Source: Vitrella brassicaformis (taxonomy: Eukaryota; Sar; Vitrellaceae). From it: a DNA stretch of 52,549 bases. Position 1 is the stretch's first letter. Each line of letters opens with the position of its first letter. The translations under genes and the position numbers were made by a program. The notes below the pieces were generated by a model, which was given only the letters and a program-made list of their open reading frames with translations, had not been told where the DNA came from and searched no databases. The stretch is taken from contig CDMY01000185.1 in assembly GCA_001179505.1 (NCBI GenBank), positions 123,495 to 176,043 on the forward strand. Reading direction: 5' to 3'. This document shows positions 12,707 through 26,185 of this stretch, in pieces.

Positions 12707-13182
12707 AAGAAAGAGAGGGAGAGGGAGAGAGAGAGAGGACAGTTCTGTGATTGTGGCGTGCAGGTGGGTGAGAGTGGGTGTAAGCATAACTGTAACGATC
12801 GCGGCATATGCAAGGATGGCGTCTGCTACTGCGAGCCGGGATACCACGGCATAGCCTGCGCGGCGGGTAAGTGGATTGACCAGGGAAAGCTCCCAGCCAC
12901 TCACACATGTAAGTGTACCTGATATGTGTGCGTTCCATCAGAGGATTTGGTGACGAAGAAGAGCGTGCCGCTCACATGGGCGGTGGCCATCGCAGTGTCG
13001 GCTCTTGTCGTCTCAATGATCGTCACGGCCACATGCATCCAAATCGGCGGTAAGGAAGAACCTGAAAACAACACACACAGTCGTGCCTTGTGTCTCGTGT
13101 GTGCATATGTATTGTCTGCCTGTGTGCGTGTGCAGCAAGACGACGGGCTCGAGCCACACAGGAGATGGGATACAAGGTCTGA
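9583..13182 (+). CDS. Kelch-repeat / EGF / single-pass membrane protein (attractin-like architecture)
   Basis: Nineteen exons from 9583 to 13182 give 772 residues. Residues 1-25 are a signal peptide (MPKMRCLLWSVLLAGLVCISAAA). About six kelch repeats follow, recognisable by R.GH....(I/V)....(Y/F).(F/V)GG and a later tryptophan. Together they should make one beta propeller. Five consecutive EGF-like modules come next (CPADCGGHGTC, CPFDCNGQGSC, CPNRCSNHGAC, CLNDCSGHGTC, CPLGCCNHGAC). A charged helical linker and a Ser/Pro-rich region follow. A sixth EGF module precedes a transmembrane helix (AVAIAVSALVVSMIVTATCI) and a short basic tail. Attractin and MEGF8 combine the same domains, so a surface adhesion or receptor role is likely. 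The intron 11331-11394 has a GC donor. The 3' exon has two possible acceptors that change the cytoplasmic tail. Confidence 0.88.
12664..12740 (+). repeat. GA-rich purine tract in intron
   Basis: An almost pure purine run of about 75 bases (GA dinucleotides with GAAA and GGGA interruptions) sits in the kelch/EGF gene intron, just before the exon that starts at 12764. Confidence 0.85.
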
Positions 13183-13727
13183 CCGACAATCCAAATCCGT
13201 GCTGCATGTGCCGTCGGACGAGCCGTACATGACAGACTCACTTAGCGAATCGGATATCTATGCAATTCATGCATGAGTGCATGGAACAATGAACCCGCGT
13301 CGCCATACAATAATGCATATGAAACAGATACACACACACACACATGTTATGTTGGTCGACAACACGTACAGACTTATATACACGTCTTCCCGCACGTGCG
13401 GGACACGCAGCACACGGCATCCCTTTTTGGCCGAGGCGACATCAAAGCTGGAACAAATCGCGGCCTTATGTCTCTCTGCTCAAACACACAAGTAGACCAT
13501 CGCTTGAATGGCCGCGGCGGGCCGTTTCGTGGGCTTACTTGGCTAATGCTCGGACGCACAGCCTGAAGGGCCGGCGGCATGATCAGAGAATGTGAGTGCA
13601 CCACATCGCGTGTGGCAAGACGAGGTGTCGCCAGCTGCTGTTTCGCAGCTCCTGTCGGCTGCCGACACACCCTGCGGGCGACAAGGAACATGACAATCAG
13701 CATTCCTGCCTTCTTATCTTCTCATGC
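13183..13727. other. Convergent intergenic region, partly alternative 3' coding
   Basis: The first 94 bases can be coding if the alternative acceptor of the kelch/EGF gene is used, with its stop at 13274-13276. The rest lies between that gene and the stop of the minus-strand coiled-coil gene at 13728. No further gene is seen. Confidence 0.5.
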
Positions 13728-14348
13728 CTACTCCGTTGGCCGCTCCCTCGGTGGTCGTTGCAGAGCTACGCTCCGCATCTCATCGAGTTTCCTGAGCATT
13801 CGAGATGTCTCAGTCTCAAAACACCGACTGAACTCATCGACGATGACCTGATCCTCTTCTATGGCCCCGGCCGAAGTGGGTGCCGCTGCAGCTGACACCC
13901 CCAAAGCCGGTGTGCTCCTGGACACGCTTGTTCTGTCAGCCTGCCTTTCGATTGCAGATAATCGAGAGTTCACTCTCTTCATCTCATCTGCCAGCTCCTG
14001 TATCCTGCCGTGTGCCTGGCGCAGGCTTGCAGTGAGCCTCTCTTCCCTCTCGGCTGCCTCTCGCCTGAGCGTCTCGAGAAGCCGCTCATAGATGAGAACC
14101 TCCGGGCCCTGCTCGGCAGTGGCAGCCACCTCTCTCAAGGCCCGCCGTACAATCTCAGCTGACATGTCTTGAGCCAGGTCGTCCGCTTTAGAGCACTCCT
14201 CGCCAGGACTCATTGACGCTGCTGCAGGCACTTGCCGAGGCCGAATGTCATCGCTGAAGCGGACCCGGTCCGACAGATTTCCGCCCTCTGGTTGATTCCT
14301 TCTCTCGTCGTCCCGACCGGCCTCCGAAGATGTCCATGGTCTGTGCAT
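13728..14348 (-). CDS. Coiled-coil protein, single exon, 206 aa
   Basis: A continuous frame of 206 residues from ATG 14348 to the stop at 13728. The open frame extends upstream to 14486 but starts there with TTG and turns glycine/proline-rich, so the ATG was preferred. Residues 1-60 are polar and disordered-looking. Residues about 60-145 form a charged heptad-like helix containing YERLLETLRREAAEREERL and RIQELADEMKRVNSRLSAIE. A Ser/Ala linker and a second helical piece near the C-terminus follow (FSRCFETETSRMLRKLDEMR). No catalytic motif is visible and I do not recognise a family. A dimeric structural or adaptor role is plausible. The gene lies head-to-head with the gene at 14455. Confidence 0.65.
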   Translation of the reverse strand: MHRPWTSSEAGRDDERRNQPEGGNLSDRVRFSDDIRPRQVPAAASMSPGEECSKADDLAQDMSAEIVRRALREVAATAEQGPEVLIYERLLETLRREAAEREERLTASLRQAHGRIQELADEMKRVNSRLSAIERQADRTSVSRSTPALGVSAAAAPTSAGAIEEDQVIVDEFSRCFETETSRMLRKLDEMRSVALQRPPRERPTE

Positions 14349-14454
14349 GCCGGTGTTGGCGAAAGGCTCTCGTGGCTTTCGGGGAGAGAAGGGCGGGTGT
14401 GTTCCCCCAGCTGGCCCCCAGTCTCTGCCCCCCCCTCCTCCAGTCTCCCTCCAG

Positions 14455-15439
14455 ATGTTTCTGCCGCACACGCAAGCGAGTGGCAATTCAGGTTACTGGT
14501 TGGGGCGATCTGCCTTCACATGCTTCTCCTACAACAAACCGGACGACTACTTTGGCCGCTATCAAGACCTCTTTGGCAATCTCCCTCCCGCCACAGCTCC
14601 GAAGGTGGATGCACAAGCAAAGGCGTTCACAGGGGCGGATGCTGTGCAGGGCTCCCCATAATGCTTGATCTATCTGCAGCTGGCCTGTCGGTATTCATCG
14701 CTAAGGCCCCGAGATGGAACGAGAACATCCACGCGGTAGATGACGTAGTAGATAACCAGTGCCTCGGATCAAAACACAGATGTTTGTCTGTCTTACAATG
14801 TCAGCCTTGCACCTGTGGCCCGCGACTCTTCGGTGCCAACGCACTCAAGCCGTCTCGTGAAAGACAAGGATACCACCTCCGGTTCGCTCACCAGACAGCG
14901 GGAAAAGCCATCCGAAGGCGGCAGACCAACATCTGATGCGTTCCCATGGCTGGAAGAGGCAAAGTGGGCACACGATAGGCATGCAACATCGGCGACCTGC
15001 ATCGGTCATCTTTATGCGTTGATTGGTGCAGCCGCCGTCTCCCTCGCGTCCACAACACTCGCTACTCCTATAGATTCCAGTGGGGAGGCGAAAAGGTGCC
15101 GCCAGAGGAAGAGTGGAGCAACACGCCCCCACCTAAGCTGGGCCCGGAGGCCGTCGAGCAGATCAGGCAACACGCACAGCTGCCGGTCTATCGGCCACAC
15201 GTCTCACTGAGACGGTGAGCATACAGCAAGAGAACCATGAATATCGACAGTCTGCTTGCTTCATTGTCCGTAGGAATGACCCCTATTATGACGCGCGCCG
15301 GCCTGTTTCCGTTCAGCCGAAGGAGACAAGGCCGCCTCGAGATAAGCTGCATCGGCTGATCGTCCAGAATCCCGTCAAGTTGAACGCCGAAGCCAGTGTG
15401 GTCGACGTTCCGTACCGAATAGTTGGCCACCATTTCTAG
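14455..15439 (+). CDS. Unknown protein of 249 aa with aromatic Tyr/Trp motifs
   Basis: Five exons (14455-14643, 14706-14758, 14805-14963, 15032-15214, 15274-15439) sum to 249 residues in phase. The first exon has a coding-like aromatic stretch (GYWLGRSAFTCFSYNKPDDY). The middle is Ser/Arg/Lys-rich. The fourth exon contains NTRYSYRFQWGGEKVPPEEE. The last exon contains NDPYYDARRPVSVQPKE and ends VPYRIVGHHF. Tyr/Trp-rich short motifs joined by basic disordered linkers are common among microtubule-associated and axonemal lumen proteins, but I cannot assign a family. The acceptor of exon 2 is AAG rather than CAG/TAG, so that junction is the least certain. The start lies 106 bases from the divergent coiled-coil gene. 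Confidence 0.6.
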
Positions 15440-15657
15440 CGATGGGGAACAGCTTGAAGCTGTGCATAGTGTGATGTCTCGTGAATTGAGTTTCCCCTTC
15501 CGTGGTGTGTATGCATCGACTTTATGGATGATCGCAAGACCGATTTTGCTGACATCTGGGTGTTGTGTGCATGCTTCTTCTCCTCGTTCGTCCATTCAGC
15601 ACGGACAAAAGAAGGCTGTCAACATGCATCCGCGTCTCATAGTGCTTTCTGGCCGCA

Positions 15658-16864
15658 TCACCACCATTTGGCCCCCGCAAACAGCTGGCCGACGTGCTCG
15701 CCGACCTTCCGCCAGCTGCTCGTGTGCTCGTGTGCCTTGGCAAGCTGCTCCTTGCTCTCGTGATATACCTGCGAGATGCCCCCAGAAGTCTTCTCGTAGA
15801 GGTCCATAGCCTCATCGGTCAGCTTGTGCGTGAGCTCCTTGGCGTTGTTGTAGAGGTCGTTCGCCATCTCCTCGGTCTTCTCCCAGTGGCCCTTGACCTC
15901 TGCCACGACATCCTCTGCCGTTGTTTTGGTCCCGGCCACTACCTTCTCCACTGCGGTCATGATCTCCTCCTGCGCTTCTTCCTGGACTTTCTTGGCGGCT
16001 TCGTAGTGCTCTTGTGCATCTAGCGAGACACAAGCAGGTAGACAGAAGGTGCACCGGCAGGTCTGCGCTCTTTGCACTGCCCGGTCTACCTACCGAGCAA
16101 AGAAGCCAGACCCTCTTCCAGCATCTGGTTGGCGTTCCTGGACAGCAGTTCAGCTGTTTCCGCATTGGCAGCCTCGGCTTCACGCCGCGCCTCTTTGAAG
16201 AACATGATCGTCTTCGCCAGGAGCGCTGAGACCTCCGCGTAGGCCGCCGCGGCCTGTGGAAAAGCGCTGCTGTGGGTGTGCATGCCCTTCTGCGTTCGTG
16301 CGGGTCTTGCTCACCTTGAGTTTTGCCTCGTCGAAGAGCTCATCTTCAACCTCGGCACGGCCCTGGAGTTCCGTGACCGCAGCTGCGGCCGACTTGCCAA
16401 TCGCAGGGCGCTCCTGTACAGTGATGGGACCTCCGTACAGGGTCTTGAAATGGGCTGAGACACAAGGAACCGATGGAGCATTTGTGTGTCAAGGGAGAAG
16501 ATCCGACGTGGTTTGCTGCGTACCTGGAAAGTAGACATCATCGGAGAATCCGTGCTCCTTGAAGGCTGTGTAGACGTTGCGGACGTACTGTGTGGCTGCT
16601 TTGAAAAAGTCCTCGTACTCCTCTCTGGTGCGTCCGTCTTTCGGGTCGCCTGAAGTCAGTATATAACAGCAAAATCATTCCTTTCTTCATCGTGGTGCCG
16701 CGCCGTACACACGCAAAAGCATAGGGGTGTTTGTCTCGACATGTTGATCACCGACCGAATGTGGCAGTGAGATCCAGATGCTCTTGGCCACACACACACA
16801 TAGAGAGAAGAGAGAGAGAGGGAGAGAGGGAGAGGGAGAGAGAGAGTGATGGACAGCCCGTCGC

Positions 16865-16896
<32 letters not shown>

Positions 16897-17858
16897 CTTT
16901 CCTTGACATTCGCCACTCACTGGACATGGCTTCCATAATTCGAATGGAGTGGTATTCCGGCAGGTTGGCGTATCTGCTGGCCGGCGTCTCTGTCGGGGCA
17001 CGGCTGACCGGCCCCTCGACAAGTTTCTTGAGAACGTCCACCTCAAAGTCCAGAAGGAGAGCAGTGAAGTGCAACGCGCTCGTCACAGTGGTGCTGTCGC
17101 TCGGCTTGCCTGCACGTTTGTTTCGGTAATCCAATGAAGCAGGCAGGCAGTCAGTCCGGTGGGTGGAGAGACTCTCTAATGCGATGTGTCCGTGTGTCTT
17201 TCTGTGTCTGTACCATTCCTCCAAGGCTCGTGAAAATAGTCGACAATGGGCCATCTCTCATCATCCGCCTCATCCCCGCATGTCTCCTTGGGCATCTCAG
17301 CGCACCGCTGCAGATCCACCTCAATGACGTCGCCAATGGTTATCGTCTTCCCCTTGAGAAAAAGTATGCGGCCCAGCTTCTCCTCGATGTGCTGATGGAA
17401 CGCCTTCAGGTCCGCGACTGGGTCTCTGGACTTCTTGACAAATTGAGCCATGACCATCCTGTGCAACGGGGTTTCCTCTTCGGGCTGAGTGAGACACGTG
17501 CAGAAACACATCCATTGCAGTGCACACACGATCGGGATAGACACGCATATATGCGTACCTTCTCCAGGCACATCCACATTTGCATGATGCCGGAGAGCGC
17601 TCCCAACACTGTGTACGCCGGCATCTCGCCCCCCTCACCACCGCGTGACATCGCCGCCCCCAGATGGAATGAAGCCACCCGCTGGAGCACAGGCATATCG
17701 AGCCCCGTGCCTCCTACCTTCTCATACACGCACGGCCCGCCCTTCTTCGAGACTGTGCGGAATGCCGTGACGGTCGGGTTGAGAAGAGAGGAGCTGTTGA
17801 CGGGCCACAAGAGTGCTGCAAGGACAGCGAGAATGATGAACCGCTCTGCAGTGGTCAT
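15658..17858 (-). CDS. Secreted protein with helical, LEA/apolipophorin-like C-terminus
   Basis: Seven exons (17858-17559, 17484-17214, 17109-16921, 16649-16524, 16454-16315, 16253-16094, 16019-15658) sum to 515 residues. Residues 4-20 after the ATG at 17858 form a signal peptide (RFIILAVLAALLWPVNSSS). Residues about 20-300 are a globular-looking, unrecognised domain with scattered cysteines and ITIGDVIEVDLQRC. From residue about 340 the protein is Ala/Glu/Lys-rich and almost wholly helical. Eleven-residue-like periodicity appears in TAVEKVVAGTKTTAEDVVAE and KELTHKLTDEAMDLYEKTSG, like LEA proteins or amphipathic lipid-binding helices. It may bind membranes or protect cell components in the secretory system or cell wall. 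The longer upstream frame starts with GTG, so it was not used. Confidence 0.72.
16798..16900. repeat. GA tract and GT microsatellite in intron
   Basis: A (GA)n-rich run near 16801-16850 is followed by a (GT)n run near 16869-16897. Both lie inside intron 3 of the minus-strand secreted-protein gene. Confidence 0.85.
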
Positions 17859-18088
17859 TGTGTCAGCTGGTGCTCGCGGGCGGATCAAACCACTCGAGTC
17901 CTCCAGAAACAGCTGCACAAAGGTCTTCTCGCCACGGCAAGGAAGCCGAGACTCCAGGGCCCCCAGTGTGCATTCCAGTGCATTTACGAGCTAGATTGGA
18001 GAGCATAATGAGCTCTCATTCTCGTATATATATATTGTTTGATGAGAGTTACAGGCCGACAAGCGCCTCCGCGACGAGATCTCGGCCC

Positions 18089-19457
18089 ATGACCGGCACC
18101 GAGCTGTACAAAACGGGGGACTTTGCTGAGGCGCACAAGGCCTTCACGCGCACACTCAAGAGCACGAAGGATGCACCCATCAGGGCCGCCCAGCTCTGCA
18201 GTACGCGTCCACGGGAACAATACGACCGTATTCATGTGTGTTATTCATGTGTATGTGTTTGTTGGTATGTGTATGGTACCATGGAATTGCAGACAGAGGG
18301 GCGTGTTCGATGCATATGGGGTATCTGTCGGCGGCTCTGGAGGACCTCAGCTCGTCCCTGCAGATCAACCTCAAGCAGGAAAAGGCGTGGGCACGGATGG
18401 CAGCTGTGCTGATACGGCAGAAGAGATACGAAGATGCCATCAGCGCACTCGAGGACGGCCTCAAAGTGTGAGTGGCAGCTGATGCGTGTGCTTGCATGAG
18501 CCGCCTCCTCATTGCTGTGTGTTGTCTTTGTGTGCAGGTTGCCCGGAAACAAGCAGTTGCAGGACATCCTCCTGACAGCCCGCGAGTTCCGCTTCCGTGC
18601 CCGGCATCCCCTGTACAACCCACTCAGCGTGGCCATCGACAGCCTGGCGCCCTCACCAGTGACACGCAAGAAGGTCGCCGATGCGTTCGACCGCTTCGTG
18701 GCGCTCGAGCAGCGGTACTTCAAGGGCCTGTCGGCGGCCGACCGGCAGGGGCTGTGTGAGGGGGACGACGAGCCGCTCTCGAAGATCACGGAGGAGATGA
18801 GCATAGCGGGCGAGGTGCTGTTGCTGCTTCTCGGGCTCAAACCGTGTGTACTCATCGCCCATCCGTAGGCCGAAGAAGGGCAGAGGGAGAGGCACGTCTG
18901 TCTGGAGCAATCATCTGATGGGTTCTCTAGGTGGCCCAAGTACGCGAGTAGTATTGTAGGTTTGGCGGTGCGCCCCTTTGTGGCGGCGACCAAAGACATC
19001 GATGGCGTCGTGATGGAGCTGCGCGAGATCACTCACGAGATGCGCACCACCTCCTTCACCACCACCGGCGGCGAGCACAAGGGATTCAAGGTATGAACAC
19101 GCCCACGGCTCCTCTCCCTGCCTCCCTGCCTCCCTGCCTTCAGCTGGGGCGTCATTGTGTCTGTGTCACGCGTGTCTGCCACGTGCAGGGCGGGTGGGTG
19201 TTGGCGAACCGCATGGACGACCGCTACGGCCACGTGCGGCGCACCTTCTACGAGGCCAAGCAGGGATACCTGGTCCTCGAGGACGCCGTGGCGCTCGCAC
19301 TGGGGTACCCAGGCACTTTGGAGGAGAGCGATCGTGAGCGGCACACATTCGATGTGTCGTACAAGGGCCGGCGGGTCGGCAGCAGGGCCCCGCAGAAACC
19401 CGTGAGTCAGTCAGCGAGTGGCTCATTCAGGATGGATGGATGGCCGAGGGATCCGTC

Positions 19458-19493
<36 letters not shown>

Positions 19494-19620
19494 TTTGGAG
19501 TACTCGTGCCATGGTAGCGACTTGCCCGTGTGCAAATGGCACCTCTCTGTGTGTCGAAGGGCGTGCGAGGGCATCACCGAGCTGCAGGCCTACTTCAACC
19601 ACAGCTGCAGCACAGATTAG
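18089..19620 (+). CDS. TPR-containing protein, 364 aa
   Basis: Six exons (18089-18200, 18293-18467, 18538-18843, 18931-19090, 19189-19401, 19492-19620) give 364 residues. The first 110 residues are tetratricopeptide-like helix pairs: LYKTGDFAEAHKAFTRTLKS, then GYLSAALEDLSSSLQINLKQ, then AWARMAAVLIRQKRYEDAIS. These fit a TPR scaffold for binding a partner protein. The remaining 250 residues are not recognised. They include a Gly/Trp/Tyr-rich segment (GGWVLANRMDDRYGHVRRTF) and end in a cysteine-rich stretch with YFNHSC. An in-frame ATG at 18006 could lengthen the N-terminus by 28 residues. ATG 18089 was preferred because TPR-like sequence starts right after it. The gene diverges from the secreted-protein gene. 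Confidence 0.75.
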
Positions 19621-20052
19621 CGCAGATGCTATAGCACAGATGACAGCACTGGAGGAGAGGGAGGGAAGGAGGGGGATCCTGTGTCTGAGCCCGCAGTTGT
19701 TGATATACATGTGCTGCGCGGCATAGCTAGTGCTGGCTGGTCCCTGAGTGGATGGGCAGACGGGGGCCAGCGAACTAGGCATTGATTGTGCATCTCGGTG
19801 TGTGTGAAGTATTGACTAACCACATGGTGGCACGGTGGCTAGATGACAAGTGAATGTTGAATGGTGTGCGGTTCGGTGCGTGCACCGAATTTCGGCTTTG
19901 TGCTCATCACACACGACAGTTGACGGTCAAACACGCAGCCACGCGAAAAAATGTCTCACAGTCGACGTCACACACGTACACATGTCCGTCCGCATAAACA
20001 ACCACAACCAGGTCTGTAGGTAGGTCCTCGTCCATCGTCCATCCATCCACCA
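19621..20052. other. Convergent intergenic stretch, no gene seen
   Basis: This 432-base interval holds the 3' ends of the TPR gene and of the DDX41 gene. No coding frame, RNA gene or notable repeat was recognised. Confidence 0.5.
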
Positions 20053-22477
<2,425 letters not shown>

Positions 22478-22693
22478 CTTCGCCAAACGTCGCTACCGCT
22501 TGCACGCGAATTGGCAACGCAACGTAGGCTGCCTAGCTGAGAATAAGCACGGGGAAAAGGAAACTCCCTCCTTCTGACAATTCAAGCTCGCAGGCGAGTG
22601 CCAGCTAGGACGAAATTATGTGTTGTCCAAACACAACGGCAACACGCCTCGCCACGCTGTTCATTTCGGTTGTAGCGCAAGAAGCACGAACGA

Positions 22694-23811
22694 ATGGGAG
22701 GCGAGTCTGCTGTTCAGCCGCCGCCGCAGCAGCAGCAGGAGCAGCACTTCGAGAATAAGATGGCCAGTGACACAGGCCTTCCACCGTCCGGTGTCGATGC
22801 CATCACTGAAGACGGCCTGCCGCCGTTCGTTGAGGTGAGCGGTTTGTGCCTGGCAAAACCGACGAGTGTCGTACATATTTTGTGCTGTTTGTTGCAGGTG
22901 TATGACGAGCCTCGACACACAACGGTAGGGTAGGAGAGGCGGCAGAATTGACGTACGCCTGTCTGTCGTGTGTTGTTTGTTTGTTTGTTCCCCTGGCAGT
23001 GTGTCAAGAACGACTACTGCATTGCGATGAAGGTGCGCTTCCCCTGCGGCGATACCACCTGGTACCACCGTCACAAGGAGGTGAGAGAGAGGATCACACA
23101 GACAGACAGGCAGACAGACAGACAGACAGACAGACAGGAGGCCAGGCCAGCCTCGTATGTGTGTGTGTGTGTGTATGTGTGTGTGCATTGTGTGGCAGGA
23201 CACTGTGTTTGTGTTTATGGGCAACATGGAGATCCACAACTGTATGTGCCTCAAGAGTGAGTTCAACGACTCCTTCAAGCTCGGCGAGGTGCGCTACGCC
23301 GCCCTCAAGGACCGCCCCTACGTCCACAAGGCCACGGCCCTCAAGTCAGACACGCCCAACAAAGGCATGTTCGCCATCGATGCAGGTAGGTATGGCCGGA
23401 CCACTCCACCAGTCCCTATGTCACTCCGAATAAATCAATGTGATGTGGTCGACAGAGCACACCGGGTCGCCGCCCACCGTCAGTTCCTCGCCGCTCGCTG
23501 ACGCTTCCCACAGCCTGGTGCTGGACCAGGAGAAGGTCCGCGCGTATCGCCTGATGCTGCCAGCCGCGTGCACGGTGCGCTTCAGTTACCCATTCTACGG
23601 CCTTTGGGTGGTTGTGAGGGGCGGCAAGGCCACCATCACTGAGGAGATTGCTGAGGGCACGGTGGGCCGTGGCCAGACGAAGGAGGAGCCCCCGCGCGGC
23701 GAGTCGCACGTGTACCAGCTGGGTGATCTCTGGTGGGGCTGCCCTGCGAGCATCACTTACGTCAACGAGGGCACCGAAGAAATGGAGATCGTCATCTGTG
23801 AGTGGAAGTAG
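22694..23811 (+). CDS. Cupin-like protein, 263 aa
   Basis: Five exons (22694-22834, 22898-22924, 23000-23080, 23199-23385, 23456-23811) give 263 residues. Exon 2 is a 27-base microexon. The N-terminus is disordered with a glutamine run. The body is rich in short beta strands. Segments such as YGLWVVVRGGKATITEE and YQLGDLWWGCPASITYVNEG followed by EMEIVICEW resemble the two motifs of a small RmlC-type cupin barrel. The usual metal-binding histidines are not obvious, so it may bind a ligand without catalysis. No signal peptide or membrane helix is visible. The gene diverges from DDX41 across 216 bases. The fold assignment is tentative. Confidence 0.7.
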
Positions 23812-24220
23812 CCTTGTGCAGACAGACCCACACACGAGGAGGAAGCCTGCTCCACAGGATGTCCTTTGTGTTGTGCCGATGGAGGATGGCTTACAAGGCG
23901 GGCGAATTGTCTGCAGCTTGTCAGGAGGGGTGTGGAAAAGGGCTAATGCATGAATGGCATAAGTGCATGGTGGGTGTGCGTGGTGAGTGCGGACATCACA
24001 TCCGTCGTGAGTGGTGTTGATGGCCTGTGTGTCTTGTATGGAAGAACTGTTTGGACTCAATAAACGCTCAATCACTGAGTATGATTCGTGGCTGTCAGGC
24101 AGACGTGACGAAAGATGCGATGCATATGCGCGCGTGTCAACAAATGTCGTGACAATCGCAGTCCACTGGAGGGAACTTGACAGTTCCTTGTCAGATCAAC
24201 GCAATCAGTCAGTCAGTCAC
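23812..24220. other. Convergent intergenic stretch, no gene seen
   Basis: This 409-base interval separates the stops of the cupin-like gene and of RBMX2. Nothing coding or structural was recognised. Confidence 0.5.
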
Positions 24221-26185
24221 TCAGTCTCTGTCCCTGCGCCTCTCTCTGTCTCTGTACGCACCACCTCGGTCTCGGTCTCGACCGCCGATCCGCTCCCTGC
24301 TGCCATCCCGCTTCCGCCTCCTGAAGCCGTCCCTCTCTCGCCTGTCCCTCTCCGTCTCCCTGTCCCTCCCCCTGTCGAATGCACGGCGGTCGTCTCTCCT
24401 GTCGCCCCTCTCCCTGTCCCTCTCCCTCTCCCTGTCGTTGTAGCGCCCGCTGTCCCTCTCCCTGTTCCTTTCATCGTCATCAGACCCCCCACCCCTCTCC
24501 CTCCTGTCATCATAATCACGTTCCCGCCTCCTGTCGTCCCTGACGGAAGACGCCAAACCAACATGGGCATGGGCGGGAGGGAGGGAGGGTTGTCTGTGCG
24601 TGTCGTGTGTATGGGTGCCTGTCTGCCTGTCTGCCTGTCTGTCTTACCGGTGGTTTCTGTCACGGTCTCTCTCCCTGTCTATGTCGTCGACTCGCCGTCG
24701 CTTTGACCTGTCGTCATCCTCATCATACCTGCGGGAGCCGGAATCACATGCACATGGAGTGTTGGAGGGATGGGTGAGAGTGCATCAGTTGGTTTGGGTC
24801 ACCTGTCGTCGCGTGGGCGCCTGTCTCGTCGCCTGTCATCGTCTCTCTCGTCGCCTCGCCTGGCGTCTTCATCGTCATCGTCGATTCGCTGCCTCAATGC
24901 GGGCTTGGTGGTCCCCTTCCTCTCGCGCCATGCTGGCGATGCGCCTCTGCCCTGGTCCTGGTGGTGGTCTTCTCTCTCCCCCTCCTCCGCCTCTTCCTGC
25001 TTGATGCGTCGGTTGGCCTTCCTGTCGTCCTTGTCTTTCTTGTCCCTCTTATCCTTCTTGTCTTTGGGCTCCTTCTTGACCTTATCCTTCTTGTCCTTCT
25101 TCTCCTTCTTCTCCTTCTTGAGCTTCTTCTTGAGCTGCCGGTCGGTGAGTGCCGAGAGGCCCTCATCCATGTCGTCATCCTGGTGCAGCTGCTTCTCAAA
25201 CTGCATCGCCCACTGAGGAACGGAAAGGAGAGAGAGGGAAGTGCGTGTGCGTCCGTATGTGCGTATGGTGTGTGGATGGCTACCAGTTCGTCTTCATCTT
25301 TGAAGGGCGTTGGTGCTGGCTCCTTGGCCGCTGCCTCAGCCTTGGCCGCTGCCTGATCCTGCAGGATCTTCTCGATCTCCGTCACGCCATACTGACCGAT
25401 ACCCTTGCCTGCATACAAACAAACAAGACGACAGACAGACAGACAGGCAGACAGCATGGATGTGTGGGTGGGCAGCTTGGTATCCTGTGTGAGTGGCTGA
25501 CCTTCGGCGCCCGACGCCTCGTACTTGAGCCGTTTTGGGTTGCCCTCCTCGTCCAAGTCGTTCTCGTCATACTTATCAGGGGCACGATAGCTGGACACAT
25601 GGTCGACGCGAAGCTTCCTGCACGCCACACACAGAGAGCATCAAACCAAGGCCCCACTTGACAGCTGGGAGAGCGTCTGCGCGTGACCTGTGCAACAGCT
25701 CCATGCCATTGCCGTTGTCGACCGCCAGCACAGTGCTCCGCTGGTCCTCGTAGGCCAGGAAGGCGAACCCCTTGCTCTTGCCCGTCTTCTTGTCGCGCAC
25801 AAGGTTGATGTCTATCGGCTGACACACACACAGACAGATGGACAGACAGACAGGCCATTATGAGACAACACATGTGTTCGCATGACTGGCAAAGCTTGTG
25901 AGTGGTCAGTTCAGTCAGTCGGTCGCTCACCTCTCCCCACTGCGAGAAGACCATGACAACGTCGCCCTCAGTAAGACCATAGTCCAACCCGCCTATGAAG
26001 ACATACGAGCTGTTTTTGTACTGCACACACACGCACAGAGCGGATGCAGAGGGGGAGAGATAGCGCGGATCTTGGGTCCGTCCGCCCACCTTGTGATGCC
26101 ACGAAGCTTCTCCCTCGAGGCCGAAGCTCAGCTCCTGTTCATTGAGTTTCTTGAGCGCGTTTATGTTATACATTGGACCACTCAT
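24221..26185 (-). CDS. RBMX2: RNA-binding splicing factor RBMX2 / Ist3 (Snu17)
   Basis: Eight exons (26185-26090, 26020-25931, 25818-25688, 25617-25502, 25408-25284, 25212-24803, 24728-24648, 24539-24221) give 455 residues. The N-terminus ([16 protein letters not shown]...[18 protein letters not shown]) and the RRM at about residues 36-115 match animal RBMX2 and yeast Ist3. RNP2 is SYVFIGGL and RNP1 is KGFAFLAY, followed by [12 protein letters not shown] and [12 protein letters not shown]. These proteins belong to the RES complex, which helps retain pre-mRNA and activates the spliceosome. The C-terminal 250 residues are a lysine/aspartate-rich tail and then an Arg-Asp/Arg-Glu dipeptide region, commonly used for weak multivalent contacts in the nucleus. 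The RD/RE region is low-complexity DNA, so its exact length could vary between strains. Confidence 0.94.

Noticed and set aside
19570-19620. SET-domain-like NHSC motif at the end of the TPR protein
   Set aside because: Only the YFNHSC string resembles SET. The other SET motifs (GxG, ELxYDY, post-SET cysteines) are missing, and the protein ends seven residues after the YFNHSC segment starts to match.
24217-24663. Open frames on the plus strand and in other frames over the RBMX2 tail
   Set aside because: They are shadows of the Arg-Asp repeat exon. They give low-complexity Pro/Ser/Leu or Gly/Thr protein and have no start or splice support.
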